This document shows positions 41,810-51,018 of a stretch of 64,000 nt of DNA, piece after piece. The stretch is from Embleya sp040605455. GTDB lineage: Bacteria; Actinomycetota; Actinomycetes; Streptomycetales; Streptomycetaceae. The stretch covers positions 1-64,000 of the forward strand of contig NZ_JBEXCV010000004.1 in NCBI RefSeq assembly GCF_040605455.1, in the 5' to 3' direction. The notes under the pieces were generated by a model. That model made no database searches and was not told where the DNA came from. It saw nothing but the letters and a program-made list of their open reading frames with translations. Each line of letters begins with the position of its first letter. The stretch's first letter is position 1. Made by a program: the position numbers and the translations under genes.

Positions 41810-43297
41810 TCAGGCCAGGCAGGCCGCCCCCGAGAAGCCCGTGTAGGCGCTGGGCCGACTGCGTTCGGTCTCGCCGACGGCGGTCGCCAGCCGGCGGATC
41901 GCCTCGGTCAGTGTCGCCGGATCGTGCGCGTACGGCAGCCGCACGTGGTGCTCGAAGGTCCCGTCCGTGCCGAAGTGGGTGCCCGCCGCGATGCGCACGC
42001 CGTGACGGGCCGCGGCCTCGGCCAGCGTCAGGCTGGAGGCGCCGTCGGTGCGCACCCACAGGGACAGGCCGCCGACCGGCATCGCGAACGTCCAGTCGGG
42101 CAACCGGTCGGCGAGCGCTTCGGCGAGCGCGCCCCGGGCGGCGCGCAGCGCCGGCAGCCGGCTCTCCAGGATCGCGTCCTCGTGGTCGGTGATCAGGTGG
42201 TGGGTCACCAGTTGGTCCAGCACGGGCGCGCCGACGTCGAAGGACGCGCGGGTGGCCGCGATCCGGCGGACCAGGTCCGGGGTGGCCCGGATCCAGCCGA
42301 TCCGCAGGCCGCCCCAGAAGGTCTTCGAGGTGGACCCGATGGTGACCACGTTGTTGGTCCGGTCGAATCCGGCCATCGGCAGCGGCCGGTCCGTCGGGTC
42401 GACGTCCAGGGCCAGGTCGAAGCACGTCTCGTCGACGATCAGCGTGGTCCCGGTGTTGCGGGCCAGGTCCACCAGCGTGCGGCGGATCCCGGCGTCCGCG
42501 AGGTGGCCGGTCGGGTTCTGGTAGTCCGGGATCAGGTAGGCAAGTCGGGGCGCGGCCGTGCGCAGCGTGTCCCGCCAGGTCTCCACGTCCCAGCCCGTGT
42601 CCGTCATCGGCACCGGGACGAGCCGGTTCCCGGCCTGCCGGATGGCGTCCAACACGTTGGCGTACGTGGGCGATTCCACCGCGACCCGGTCGCCGGGGCC
42701 GGCCAGGGTGCGCAGCACCAGGGTCACCGCGGCCAGCGCGCCGGGGGTGACCAGGATCTGGTCGGGCGTGGTGGGCACGCCGCGGCGGGTGTAGCGCTGG
42801 GCCAGCGTGTCGCGCAGAACCGGCAGGCCGCCGGGCAGGTAGCCGTGGCCGGTGGTGTAGGTGGGCAGCGAGTCGGTGGCGTCGGCGACCGCCTGGTGCA
42901 GGGCGCGGCCGGGGCCGGGCAGGGCCGCGACGCCGAGGTCGATCACGCCGGTGGTGGTGCTCGGGCTCAGCCCTCGGGTGGGGATCTCGGTGTGCGTGCC
43001 GGGCAGAGTGGTCCAACTGCCGGAGCCGCGCCGGCTGGTCAGGTAGCCGTCGGTGCGCAGGAGTTCGTAGGCGGCGGCGACCGTGGTGCGGCTGATGCCC
43101 AGTCGGTCGGCGAGGCCGCGTTCGGCGGGCAGGCGCGCGGTCAGCGGGATCCGACCGTCCAGGAGCAGCGCGCGGATGCGATCGGCGAGCGTGCGGTACG
43201 CCGGGCCGGTGCGCGCCGCGGACTGGGTCGTGGTGGTCCAGGGGTGCAGGAGGTCGGCGAGGCGGGTGCTGCTGACGGTCAGGTGAGGCGCGCTCAT
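41810..43297 (-). CDS. MocR-type regulator (YczR-like), divergent from yczE
   Basis: This 495-residue fusion has a GntR winged helix (about 30-95; RLPAERGLADRLGISRTTVAAAYELL and SRRGSGSW). It also has an aminotransferase-like domain with ITVG-type SPTYANVLDAIR, IPDYQNPTGHLA and the PLP lysine in IGSTSKTFWGGLRIGW. It reads divergently from a YczE-type membrane protein 103 bp away, the arrangement known for the YczR group of MocR regulators. It should bind PLP and direct repeats in the shared spacer to control yczE. The start is ATG 43297. Confidence 0.9.
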   Translation of the reverse strand: MSAPHLTVSSTRLADLLHPWTTTTQSAARTGPAYRTLADRIRALLLDGRIPLTARLPAERGLADRLGISRTTVAAAYELLRTDGYLTSRRGSGSWTTLPGTHTEIPTRGLSPSTTTGVIDLGVAALPGPGRALHQAVADATDSLPTYTTGHGYLPGGLPVLRDTLAQRYTRRGVPTTPDQILVTPGALAAVTLVLRTLAGPGDRVAVESPTYANVLDAIRQAGNRLVPVPMTDTGWDVETWRDTLRTAAPRLAYLIPDYQNPTGHLADAGIRRTLVDLARNTGTTLIVDETCFDLALDVDPTDRPLPMAGFDRTNNVVTIGSTSKTFWGGLRIGWIRATPDLVRRIAATRASFDVGAPVLDQLVTHHLITDHEDAILESRLPALRAARGALAEALADRLPDWTFAMPVGGLSLWVRTDGASSLTLAEAAARHGVRIAAGTHFGTDGTFEHHVRLPYAHDPATLTEAIRRLATAVGETERSRPSAYTGFSGAACLA

Positions 43298-43315
43298 CAG
43301 TCCACTCCTGTCGAA

Positions 43316-43375
43316 TTGGCTATGGATCCGTGATCCGGTGTCGGCGATTGTTTCACCGTTGGCTCTTTATTGGCA
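43316..43375. promoter_or_regulatory. direct repeats TTGGC(T/A) in the MocR-yczE spacer
   Basis: TTGGCT at 43316-43321 and 43359-43364 and TTGGCA at 43370-43375 all point the same way; the last two are 11 bp apart, one helical turn. A small dyad, ggatc-cgt-gatcc, lies at 43325-43337. MocR proteins bind spaced direct repeats, so this is the likely operator. Confidence 0.5.
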
Positions 43376-43399
43376 GTCAGGTGACGAACGAGGTGCACG

Positions 43400-44101
43400 G
43401 TGGCTTGGTCGTGGGTCCGGCGATTGATCCAGTTGTATGCGGGGCTCACGCTGTACGGGTTCAGCATGGCGTTGATGATCCGGGCCGATCTGGGGCTGGA
43501 CCCGTGGGACGTGTTCCATCAGGGGCTCGCGGAGCGGACCGGGTGGAGCTTCGGCGTGGTGACGATCGTGGTGGGCGCCGCGGTGCTGCTGCTGTGGTGG
43601 CCGATGCGCCAGCGTCCGGGCCTGGGCACGGTGAGCAACGTATTCGTGATCGGCGTTGCCGTGGACGCCTCGCTGCGGTGGTTGCCCGCGCCGGACGCGT
43701 CGGGCCGGCAATTGGCCTTCCTGGTCTTTGGAGTGGTGCTGAACGCGGTGGCGGGCGGCGCGTACATCGGTGCGCGGCTGGGCCCGGGTCCGCGGGACGG
43801 GCTGATGACCGGGCTGGTGCGGATCACCGGGCGTTCGGTGCGGCTGATCCGTACCGGCATCGAGGTGACCGTCCTGGTGGTGGGCTTCGCCCTGGGCGGG
43901 TCGCTCGGGCTGGGCACCGTGTTGTACGCGCTGACCATCGGGCCGCTGCTGCAGGTCTTCCTGCCGCTGCTGACCGTTCCCGAGCGGCGGTCGGAGGTCG
44001 CGGCCGGCGAGCCGGATCCGGTCGCCCCGGTCGCCCCGGTCGCCCCGGCCGCTGCGGTCGTGGAACAGCCCGGGACGCTGGCCCCGGCGCCGGCCGGCTA
44101 G
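43400..44101 (+). CDS. YczE/YyaS/YitT-family membrane protein
   Basis: This 233-residue protein has five predicted helices. It carries the family signature RADLGLDPWDVFHQGLAE after helix 1, then GAYIGARLGPGPRDGLMTGL and SLGLGTVLYALTIGPLLQV. The C-terminus is a cytosolic Val/Ala/Pro tail with three 9-bp DNA repeats (44021-44047) encoding PVA units. Function is unknown; the Bacillus homologue YczE affects synthesis of surfactin-type products and 4'-phosphopantetheinyl transferase. GTG 43400 is the start. It is controlled, most likely, by the divergent MocR protein. Confidence 0.88.
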   Translation: MAWSWVRRLIQLYAGLTLYGFSMALMIRADLGLDPWDVFHQGLAERTGWSFGVVTIVVGAAVLLLWWPMRQRPGLGTVSNVFVIGVAVDASLRWLPAPDASGRQLAFLVFGVVLNAVAGGAYIGARLGPGPRDGLMTGLVRITGRSVRLIRTGIEVTVLVVGFALGGSLGLGTVLYALTIGPLLQVFLPLLTVPERRSEVAAGEPDPVAPVAPVAPAAAVVEQPGTLAPAPAG

Positions 44102-44134
44102 GGACACCCCGGAGGCCGGCGAGCGCCGCCCCGA

Positions 44135-45754
44135 TCAGGCCTGGTCGAGGGCTCCCTCGGCCGCGTGGATCGTGGTGCCGCGCACCGCGGTGCGCACGCA
44201 GCGCGGCAGCGGCAGGTCGGGAGCCAGGTCGGGCAGCCCGGGGGTGCCCGAGCGCGGGTCGGTGGACCAGCCGGAGAGCCGGCTGTCCGGGGCCTGGACG
44301 ACCAGCTCGGTGGTGTCCCACACCGCGTAGGTGGCGGGCGCGCCGGGAACCAGCACGCCGGCGTCGTCGCGACCGGTCGCCCGGTGGCCGCCTCGGGTGT
44401 GCGCGGCGAAGGCGGCACGCACGCTGATGCGTTGCTCCGGCGTGCGGTGGAAGGCGGCGGCGCGCACGGTGCCCCACGGGTCGAGCGGGGTCACCGGCGC
44501 GTCCGAGCCGAACGCGAGCGGTACACCCGCGGCGCTGAGTGCGGCCAACGGGTTCATCAGCGCGGCGCGTTCGGCGCCCAGGCGGCGTACGTACATGCCG
44601 TCCGGGCCGCCCCACGCGGCGTCGAAGGCCGGCTGTACGGAGGCGGTCAGGCCCAGTTCGGCAAATGCCGCGACGGCTTGGGCGTCGAGCAGTTCGGCGT
44701 GTTCGACGCGGTGTCGAAGCGCGCGGAAGGCCGCGCCGTGCGGGCCCTGGATCAGCGCGCGGGCGGCGGCGGTGACCGCGCCGATCGCGGCGTCGCCGAT
44801 GGCGTGGAAGCCGGCCTGGACGCCGGCTCGGGTGCACGCGGCGAGGTGGGCGGCCACCTGTTCGGCCGCGAGGTGCGTCAGGCCGGTGCCGGCGGCCGGG
44901 TCGTCGATGTAGGGCGCGTGCAGGCACGCGGTGTGCGAACCGAGCGAGCCGTCGATGAACAGGTCGCCGCCGAGGCCGTGCGCGCCCAGGTCGGCGCGCA
45001 TCGTGCGGGCGTGCTCGGGGTCGTCGGCGAGCGCACCCCAGTAGCCGACCACGTCCGGGCCGGCTTCGTCCCGGGCCAGCTCCAGCAGCGCCCGGAAGTC
45101 GGCCTCGCCGGCGATCTCCGGCCCGCCGCACTCGTGCACCGTGCCGATGCCCAGCGCCGCCGCCCGGGCCCGCGCGACCCGCTGCGCGGCGATCCGATCG
45201 GCCGACGTCAGCGCGGCGTTGGCGGCGGCTCGCGCCGCGTGGTGCACGTTGCCGGCCAACGGCACGTCGCCGTGCTCGCCCGGGACCAGGGCGAGCAACG
45301 CGGGCGAGCACGCGGCGGAGTGCACGTCGGTGCGGGAGAGGTAGACGGTGGCGCCGCCGGTGGCCCGGTCCAACTCGGCCGGGGTGGGCGGGCGTCCCTC
45401 CGGCCAGGCGGTGTCGTCCCAGCCGTGGCCGAGCAGCACGTGGCCCGCCCCGTACAGGCCGCGCCGCTTGGCGTGGTCCTCCAGCGCGGAGAGCGCGTAG
45501 GCCAACGACGGTGCGCCGGTCAGGTCGAGCCCGGTCAGTGCGAGGCCGGTCGCGGTGGCGTGCACGTGCGCGTCCACGAACGCGGGTGTCACCAGCGCGC
45601 CCGCGAGGTCGAGCACCGCGTCGACGGCGTCGACGTGGGCGGCGGCTCCCTCGGCGCCGATCCAGGCGATGGTGTCGTCCTCGACGACCATGGCGGTCGC
45701 GAAGGGATCGGCCGGACTGTGCACGGCGCCGTTGCGCAGGAGGAGCGTGGTCAT
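44135..45754 (-). CDS. amidohydrolase of the YtcJ group
   Basis: This 539-residue metal-dependent hydrolase has FVDAHVHATATGLAL (first metal His pair near 58) and GTVHECGGPEI. DGSLGSHTACLHAPY, FHAIGDAAIGAV, RHRVEHAELL and AFGSDAPVTPLDPWG complete the full YtcJ pattern. No signal peptide is present. The enzymes hydrolyse N-acyl or cyclic amides; the substrate is unknown. ATG 45754 is chosen because MTTLLLRNGAV is the standard N-terminus, with AGGAGG just upstream in the coding direction unclear. It lies between the yczE gene and an Lrp regulator on the same strand as the latter. Confidence 0.9.
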   Translation of the reverse strand: MTTLLLRNGAVHSPADPFATAMVVEDDTIAWIGAEGAAAHVDAVDAVLDLAGALVTPAFVDAHVHATATGLALTGLDLTGAPSLAYALSALEDHAKRRGLYGAGHVLLGHGWDDTAWPEGRPPTPAELDRATGGATVYLSRTDVHSAACSPALLALVPGEHGDVPLAGNVHHAARAAANAALTSADRIAAQRVARARAAALGIGTVHECGGPEIAGEADFRALLELARDEAGPDVVGYWGALADDPEHARTMRADLGAHGLGGDLFIDGSLGSHTACLHAPYIDDPAAGTGLTHLAAEQVAAHLAACTRAGVQAGFHAIGDAAIGAVTAAARALIQGPHGAAFRALRHRVEHAELLDAQAVAAFAELGLTASVQPAFDAAWGGPDGMYVRRLGAERAALMNPLAALSAAGVPLAFGSDAPVTPLDPWGTVRAAAFHRTPEQRISVRAAFAAHTRGGHRATGRDDAGVLVPGAPATYAVWDTTELVVQAPDSRLSGWSTDPRSGTPGLPDLAPDLPLPRCVRTAVRGTTIHAAEGALDQA

Positions 45755-45903
45755 GGCCACCAGTGTGGCCCGCCCCGACCCGACCCCCGGCCGGAGGTCA
45801 CCCCTTCGGGCGGGTGACGCGCGCCGCGCCCACCCTCGCGAAGCGGCCCGGGCAGCCTTGTCCGACCGACGTCGCGCGGCGCGGCGTGGTGCGGACGCCG
45901 GGG

Positions 45904-46344
45904 TCAGAACCGGGGCGCGCGCGCCTCGTACGGGGTGGACAGCACCACCGTCGTGCGGGTGGACACACCCGCCTGGAGCCGGATGCGGGCCAACAGGGTC
46001 TCCAGGTCCCCCGGGGTCGGGACACGGACCTTGAGGATGTAGCTCTCGTCCCCGGCCACGCTGTGACACGCCTCCAGTTCCTCGAGGTTCGCCAGCCGCT
46101 CCGGAGCGTCGTCGGGGGCGCTGGGATCGATGGGTTTGACCGAGATGAACGCGGTCAGCGGCAGGCCGATGGCCTCGGTGTCGACCACGGCGGCATAGCC
46201 GCGGATGATGCCGCGTTGTTCGAGTCGGCGCACGCGTTGGTGTGCGGCCGAGGTGGACAGGCCGGTGGCCTTGCCCAGGTCGGTGTAGCTCATCCGCCCG
46301 TCTTGCAGGAGCAGTTTGACGATCTGTCGGTCGAGGTCCTCCAC
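45904..46344 (-). CDS. Lrp/AsnC-family regulator
   Basis: This 146-residue protein has an N-terminal HTH (MEDLDRQIVKLLLQDGRMSY, then GLSTSAAHQRVRRLEQRGII). The RAM ligand domain contains AFISVKPIDP, CHSVAGDESYILKVRV and TRTTVVLSTPYEARAPRF. It senses an amino acid and may control the amidohydrolase gene 149 bp downstream on the same strand. GTG 46344 is the start. Confidence 0.92.
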   Translation of the reverse strand: MEDLDRQIVKLLLQDGRMSYTDLGKATGLSTSAAHQRVRRLEQRGIIRGYAAVVDTEAIGLPLTAFISVKPIDPSAPDDAPERLANLEELEACHSVAGDESYILKVRVPTPGDLETLLARIRLQAGVSTRTTVVLSTPYEARAPRF

Positions 46345-46418
46345 ACGACGAACCTAGGGCATCGGGGCGGGGCGTGGCGTCCCGATGCCGCGTCGGAGGC
46401 CGTCGTTACAGTGCCCCC

Positions 46419-47441
46419 ATGGCCGCCCAGGACCGTGCCCCAGCGCTCGATCAGCTCGACCGCGCCCTGTTGCGGGTGACCGCGCGGGCCGACACCTCCG
46501 CCGCGCGGGCTCGGCAACTGCGATGGGTGGTGGGCGAGTTGCGCCGCGCAATGGTCCAGGACGGGTTCCCGGTCGAGGCCCGCGCCTCGCTCGCCGCATT
46601 GTTGTCGGCCGACCCGATGCGGCGCTATCTGGACCTCGCGCGAAGCGGGCGACTGCGCACCCGCGCGGTGGCGGGGGCAGGCATCTCCACGACGGCGAGC
46701 ATGCGGGTGCGGATGGACTGCCTGGAGATCCTGGCCCGCGCGGGGTCGGTGCCGGCCGAGCTCCCGGAGCGACCGGCGATGCCCGAACTCAAGCCGCCGG
46801 TGGGCGCCCGGCAACGGTCGTTGTTGCTGGACTGGCTGGCCGCGCATGCCGACAGCGGCGGCGCGGACCCGGGTCGGATCCGGCTGTTCGCGCTGATCGG
46901 CGTGGTCCTGGACACCGGCGCGCGGGTGGGCGAGTTGTGCGCGCTGCGGCTGACCGACCTGGGGTCGGACGAGCACACGGTGCGGATCGTGCGGCGCCCG
47001 CAGGCACGCTCGGTCAACCCGGCGGTCACCGAGGTGCTGCCGCTGTCCGGTCCCACCCGGGCCGCGCTGGGCCGCTGGTTGGACGTGCGCGAGGAACTGG
47101 TGCGACACGTGCAGGGATCGGTGGCCGCCGTGTGGGTGTCGGTCCGGGGCAACCACTCCGGGGTGCCGGACCAGGACGGCAACTCCCGCCGCCGGCCCGC
47201 CGGGATGCCGCTGATGCCGCGCGGACTCGCCCGGGCGTACACGCGCACGGTGGTCCGACTGAACGTGGACATGGCCGGGCGGCCGGGCTGGGAGCCGGTG
47301 CCGTATCGGCTGGAGCAGTTGCGCAGGGCGGTGGACGCCACTGATGAAACCGGGCCGAAACGACAACCGGGCCAAGCGGCCGGGGGCATCCGACCGGGCG
47401 TCTCGAACCAGGACGTGTTCCGGGTTCAAAGGACGTGGTGA
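46419..47441 (+). CDS. tyrosine-recombinase-like protein lacking the usual catalytic C-terminus
   Basis: The 340-residue protein begins with a helical core-binding-like region (about 1-120). At about 160-185 it has FALIGVVLDTGARVGELCAL, nearly identical to the first-arginine box of tyrosine recombinases (TGxRxxEL). LPLSGPTRAALGRWLD follows, as in the catalytic fold. The later HxxR box and the tyrosine region are not recognisable: the end reads VPYRLEQLRRAVDATDET and a polar tail. It may be inactive or a DNA-binding derivative. No att site, tRNA or excisionase gene is beside it. The start is ATG 46419. Confidence 0.65.
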   Translation: MAAQDRAPALDQLDRALLRVTARADTSAARARQLRWVVGELRRAMVQDGFPVEARASLAALLSADPMRRYLDLARSGRLRTRAVAGAGISTTASMRVRMDCLEILARAGSVPAELPERPAMPELKPPVGARQRSLLLDWLAAHADSGGADPGRIRLFALIGVVLDTGARVGELCALRLTDLGSDEHTVRIVRRPQARSVNPAVTEVLPLSGPTRAALGRWLDVREELVRHVQGSVAAVWVSVRGNHSGVPDQDGNSRRRPAGMPLMPRGLARAYTRTVVRLNVDMAGRPGWEPVPYRLEQLRRAVDATDETGPKRQPGQAAGGIRPGVSNQDVFRVQRTW

Positions 47442-47646
47442 GTCGGAGGCCGGGGAGCCACACGGTGGTGCGGCGGGTCGCCGAACACGCCCCGGAGCGG
47501 AGCGTCGCAGCCGATTGTGCAGATCTCGCCGCCGTGCGGACTCCGCCATTCGCGGCCGGTGGGACGCCGGTGTGCGGGACAGGCGACAGGTGGTGCTTCG
47601 TCTGCTTGACTGTGCAACGCAATTGGGCTTGGCGTGGGGAGTGGGC

Positions 47647-48756
47647 ATGGGTGCGCTGGATGGCGTCAAGGTGGTCGAGCTGGCCGGGATCGGACCCGGG
47701 CCGTTCGTCGGGATGATGTTGGCCGACGCCGGCGCCGGCGTCATTCGGGTGGATCGACCCGGAGGCGCGACGATGCCCTCGATGGTGGTCGGGCGCGGCC
47801 GGTTGGGCACGCTGGAGGTCGACCTCAAGGACCCGGCCGTGCGGGACTCGGTACTGCGGTTGATCGCCGGCGCCGACGTGCTCGTCGAGGGGTTTCGTCC
47901 GGGCGTCGCCGAGCGCCTGGGCCTGGGACCCGACACTTGCCTGGAGCTCAACCCCGCCCTCGTCTACGCCCGGATGACCGGCTGGGGGCAGCACGGGCCG
48001 CTCGCGCCCCGGGTCGGGCACGACATCAACTACATCTCCATCTCCGGGGTGTTGCACTCCTTCGCGCGCACCGGTGAGCGTCCGGTGCCGCCGCTGAACC
48101 TGGTCGGGGACTACGGCGGCGGCGCGATGTTCTGCGCGTTCGGCATCCTGGCCGCGCTCCTGGCCGCGCGCACCTCCGGGCGCGGCCAAGTCGTCGACGC
48201 GGCGATGACCGACGGATCGGCGCTGCTCAGCGCGTTCATCCACGGCATGCGCGGGCTCGGCGGCTGGGCGGAGCAGCCCGGTGGCAACCTGCTCGACACC
48301 GGTGCGCCGTTCTACGACGTGTACACCACCGCCGACGGACGGTACCTCGCCGTCGGTGCGATCGAGCCGCAGTTCTACGCCCTGTTGTTGGCCGGACTCG
48401 GGCTTGCCGAGGAGGAGTTGCCGGCGCAGATGGACAGGGCCGGCTGGCCGGTCCTGCGCGAGCGATTCACCGCGGTGATCGCCGGCCGCACCCGGGACGA
48501 GTGGGCGGCGGTCTTCGAGCCGCTGGACGCCTGCGTGACGCCCGTGCTGACCTGGGAGGAGGCCGCCGAGCACCCGCACAACCGGGCTCGGGAGACCTTC
48601 ATTCACCCCGACGGCATGCTCCAGCCCGCCCCGGCCCCGCGACTGTCCGACACCCCGTCCACCGCCGGGGACGCCGCGAACCGGATCGACGCCGCCCTCC
48701 TCGAATCCTGGGGTCTGCCCCCGGAGGAAGCCGCAAAACTGGCCCAGGATTCCTGA
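47647..48756 (+). CDS. CaiB/BaiF-family CoA transferase (alpha-methylacyl-CoA racemase-like)
   Basis: This 369-residue class-III CoA transferase contains GALDGVKVVELAGIGPGPF at the start, GADVLVEGFRPGVAERLGLG and ARMTGWGQHGPLA. GDYGGGAMFCAFGIL carries the catalytic Asp near residue 155. HDINYISISGVL is typical of alpha-methylacyl-CoA racemases (AMACR/Mcr). GGGGAG precedes ATG 47647. It opens a run of plus-strand genes (DUF3050, peptidase, acyl-CoA dehydrogenase) that may act in branched fatty acid or sterol side-chain breakdown. Confidence 0.9.
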   Translation: MGALDGVKVVELAGIGPGPFVGMMLADAGAGVIRVDRPGGATMPSMVVGRGRLGTLEVDLKDPAVRDSVLRLIAGADVLVEGFRPGVAERLGLGPDTCLELNPALVYARMTGWGQHGPLAPRVGHDINYISISGVLHSFARTGERPVPPLNLVGDYGGGAMFCAFGILAALLAARTSGRGQVVDAAMTDGSALLSAFIHGMRGLGGWAEQPGGNLLDTGAPFYDVYTTADGRYLAVGAIEPQFYALLLAGLGLAEEELPAQMDRAGWPVLRERFTAVIAGRTRDEWAAVFEPLDACVTPVLTWEEAAEHPHNRARETFIHPDGMLQPAPAPRLSDTPSTAGDAANRIDAALLESWGLPPEEAAKLAQDS

Positions 48757-49016
48757 CCGAGGAAGCCGAAGCGGTCCGCGAGGTCCCAGCCGACGACCGC
48801 CTGCCGTGAAACCGCGTTCTCGAACCGAACGCTACGGGCGATGCCGGCGGGCACCCCCCTGCCCAAGCCGGCCCGAGCGCAGCGCCAAGCGCTCCGCGCA
48901 AACGTGCAGCATGGCATGCCCGTCCGACCCGTGCCCGAAAATCCGCGACAAATGTTTCACCACGTAGCGACCTCTCTACCATCGGTAGCCGCACCTGCCG
49001 ACCCACGCGAGGAACC

Positions 49017-49853
49017 ATGGACACCACCGCACTCACCAGCCCCTCCCTCCCGCGCGCTCGCGCTGCCGATCACATCGCGCGGCTGCTCGGCGAGACCGCA
49101 CCCGTGCGGCAACGCGTGCTCCGCCACACCGTCTACCGCGACCTCACCGACATCACCGCGATCCGGGTGTTCATGGAGCACCACGTGTTCGCCGTCTGGG
49201 ACTTCATGTCCCTGCTCAAGAGCCTGCAACGGAACCTGACCTGCGTCGAGATCCCGTGGGTGCCGCGCGGGGACGCGGAGATCCGGCGCATGGTCAACGA
49301 GATCGTGCTCGGCGAGGAGAGCGACACCACCTCCCTGGGTCCGCTCAGCCACTTCGAGCTCTACCTCGCCGCGATGGACGCCGCCGGCGCCGACACCCGC
49401 CCGGCCCGCCGCTTCCTCGGCCTGCTCGTCGACGGGGTCCCGGTGCCCGAGGCCGTCGCCGCGTGCGGCGCACCCGCCGGCGCCGCCGCGTTCGTGACGC
49501 GTACCTGGCAGGTCGTCGAGCACGCCCCGCTGCACTGCGTCGCCGCCTCCTTCGCGCTCGGCCGCGAGGAGCTCATCCCGCGCATGTTCGACCACCTCAC
49601 CGCCCTCGACGACGTGCACGAGGGCCGGCTCGCGGTGTTCGGCGAATACCTCACCCGGCACATCGAGGTGGACGGCGACGACCACGGCCCGATGGCGCTG
49701 CGCCTGCTCGCCCAGTTGTGCGCGGCCACCCCGGACCCGGCCCGCGCATGGCGGGAGAGCGCCGGCACCGTCACCGTCTCGTTGCGCGCCCGCGCCGACC
49801 TGTGGGACGCGGTCCGCACGGCGATCGACGCGACCCGTCCCGGGGCCCGCTGA
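49017..49853 (+). CDS. DUF3050 protein (heme-oxygenase-like diiron fold)
   Basis: This 278-residue protein contains FMEHHVFAVWDFMSLLKSLQ near residue 60, then TCVEIPWVPRGDAEIRRM and NEIVLGEESD. SHFELYLAAMDAAGAD and RHIEVDGDDHGPMAL lie later. This is the DUF3050 pattern: Glu and His on helices as in heme-oxygenase-like diiron oxidases. The reaction is unknown. It lies 50 bp before a Xaa-Pro peptidase gene, so co-transcription is possible. The start is ATG 49017. Confidence 0.85.
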   Translation: MDTTALTSPSLPRARAADHIARLLGETAPVRQRVLRHTVYRDLTDITAIRVFMEHHVFAVWDFMSLLKSLQRNLTCVEIPWVPRGDAEIRRMVNEIVLGEESDTTSLGPLSHFELYLAAMDAAGADTRPARRFLGLLVDGVPVPEAVAACGAPAGAAAFVTRTWQVVEHAPLHCVAASFALGREELIPRMFDHLTALDDVHEGRLAVFGEYLTRHIEVDGDDHGPMALRLLAQLCAATPDPARAWRESAGTVTVSLRARADLWDAVRTAIDATRPGAR

Positions 49854-49902
49854 TCCGGTTCCGCACTGCCCGGAGCCGTGTGACGTGTCATATGTTGGGC
49901 GC

Positions 49903-51018
49903 GTGACCCACGACGCAGCCCTCTACCCCACAGACCGCCTCGGCCGCGCCCGGAAGGCAGCCGCCGACGCGGGACTGGACGCCCTGCTCATCTCGCCCGG
50001 CGCCGACCTGCGCTATCTCACCGGCTACGAGGCGCTTCCGCTGGAGCGCCTCACGTGCCTGGTGGTGCCCGTCGACGCCGACCCGTTCCTGGTCGTACCC
50101 GGCCTGGAGAAGCCCGCAGCCCTCGCGTCACCCGCGGGAGCGCTCGGCATCGACGTGGCCGGCTGGGCCGAGACCGACGACCCGTACACACTGATCGCCG
50201 ACCGGCTGCCCGCGGGCGTGACCCGGATCGGCTTGGACAACCACATGTGGGCGGAGAAGGTGCTCGCCTTCCGCGCCGCACTGCCCGCCGCCGAACAGTC
50301 GCTCGCCGGCGACGTGTTGCGCGAGTTGCGGATGCGCAAGTCCGCCGCCGAGGTGGCCGCGCTGCGCCGGGCCGGCGCCGCGATCGACCGGGTGCACGCC
50401 CGGGTGGGTGACTGGCTCCGGGCGGGTCGCACCGAGCGCGAGGTCGGTGCGGACATCGCCGACGCGATCATCGCCGAGGGCCACGTCCGGGTGGACTTCG
50501 TGATCGTCGGCTCCGGTTCGAACGCCGCGAGTCCGCACCACGAGCTGTCCGACCGGGTGATCGAGACCGGCGACGTGGTCGTGGTCGACATCGGCGGCAC
50601 CACCGCCGACGGCTACTGCTCGGACGAGACCCGCACCTACAGCATCGGCGAGCCGCCTGCGGAGTTCCGCCGCTACTACGACGTGCTGGAGCGCGCCCAG
50701 GCCGCCCAACTCGCCGCGGTGCGACCGGGGTTGACCTGCGAGGCACTCGACGCGGTCGGCCGCGACATCATCACCGAGGCGGGCTACGGCGAGTACTTCA
50801 TCCACCGCACCGGCCACGGCATCGGCCTGGAGAGCCACGAGGAGCCATACATCGTCGCAGGCAACAGCCTGCCCCTGGAGCCGGGCATGGCGTTCTCGAT
50901 CGAGCCCGGCATCTACATCCCCGGCACGCACGGCGCGCGGATCGAGGACATCGTGGTCTGCGCGCAGGACGCCGGCGATCCGATGAACCTGCGCCCGCAC
51001 GGGTTGGTCGTGCTGTAA
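49903..51018 (+). CDS. Xaa-Pro dipeptidase-like metallopeptidase (M24)
   Basis: This 371-residue protein has the two-domain form of prolidase/aminopeptidase P. The N-terminal creatinase domain (about 1-135; LISPGADLRYLTGYEALP) is followed by the pita-bread domain with all five metal ligands: Asp in VVVDIGGTTAD near 228, Asp in CSDETRTYS near 239, His in HRTGHGIGLESHEEP near 304, Glu in FSIEPGIYI near 332 and Glu in RIEDIVV near 347. It cleaves X-Pro bonds in the cytoplasm. GTG 49903 has no ribosome site, but TATGTT lies 7-12 bp upstream, so the message may be leaderless. Confidence 0.92.
   Translation: MTHDAALYPTDRLGRARKAAADAGLDALLISPGADLRYLTGYEALPLERLTCLVVPVDADPFLVVPGLEKPAALASPAGALGIDVAGWAETDDPYTLIADRLPAGVTRIGLDNHMWAEKVLAFRAALPAAEQSLAGDVLRELRMRKSAAEVAALRRAGAAIDRVHARVGDWLRAGRTEREVGADIADAIIAEGHVRVDFVIVGSGSNAASPHHELSDRVIETGDVVVVDIGGTTADGYCSDETRTYSIGEPPAEFRRYYDVLERAQAAQLAAVRPGLTCEALDAVGRDIITEAGYGEYFIHRTGHGIGLESHEEPYIVAGNSLPLEPGMAFSIEPGIYIPGTHGARIEDIVVCAQDAGDPMNLRPHGLVVL

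Noticed and set aside
47442..47646. Promoter with TTGACT at 47606 before the CoA transferase gene
   Set aside because: No -10-like hexamer stands at a usable distance.
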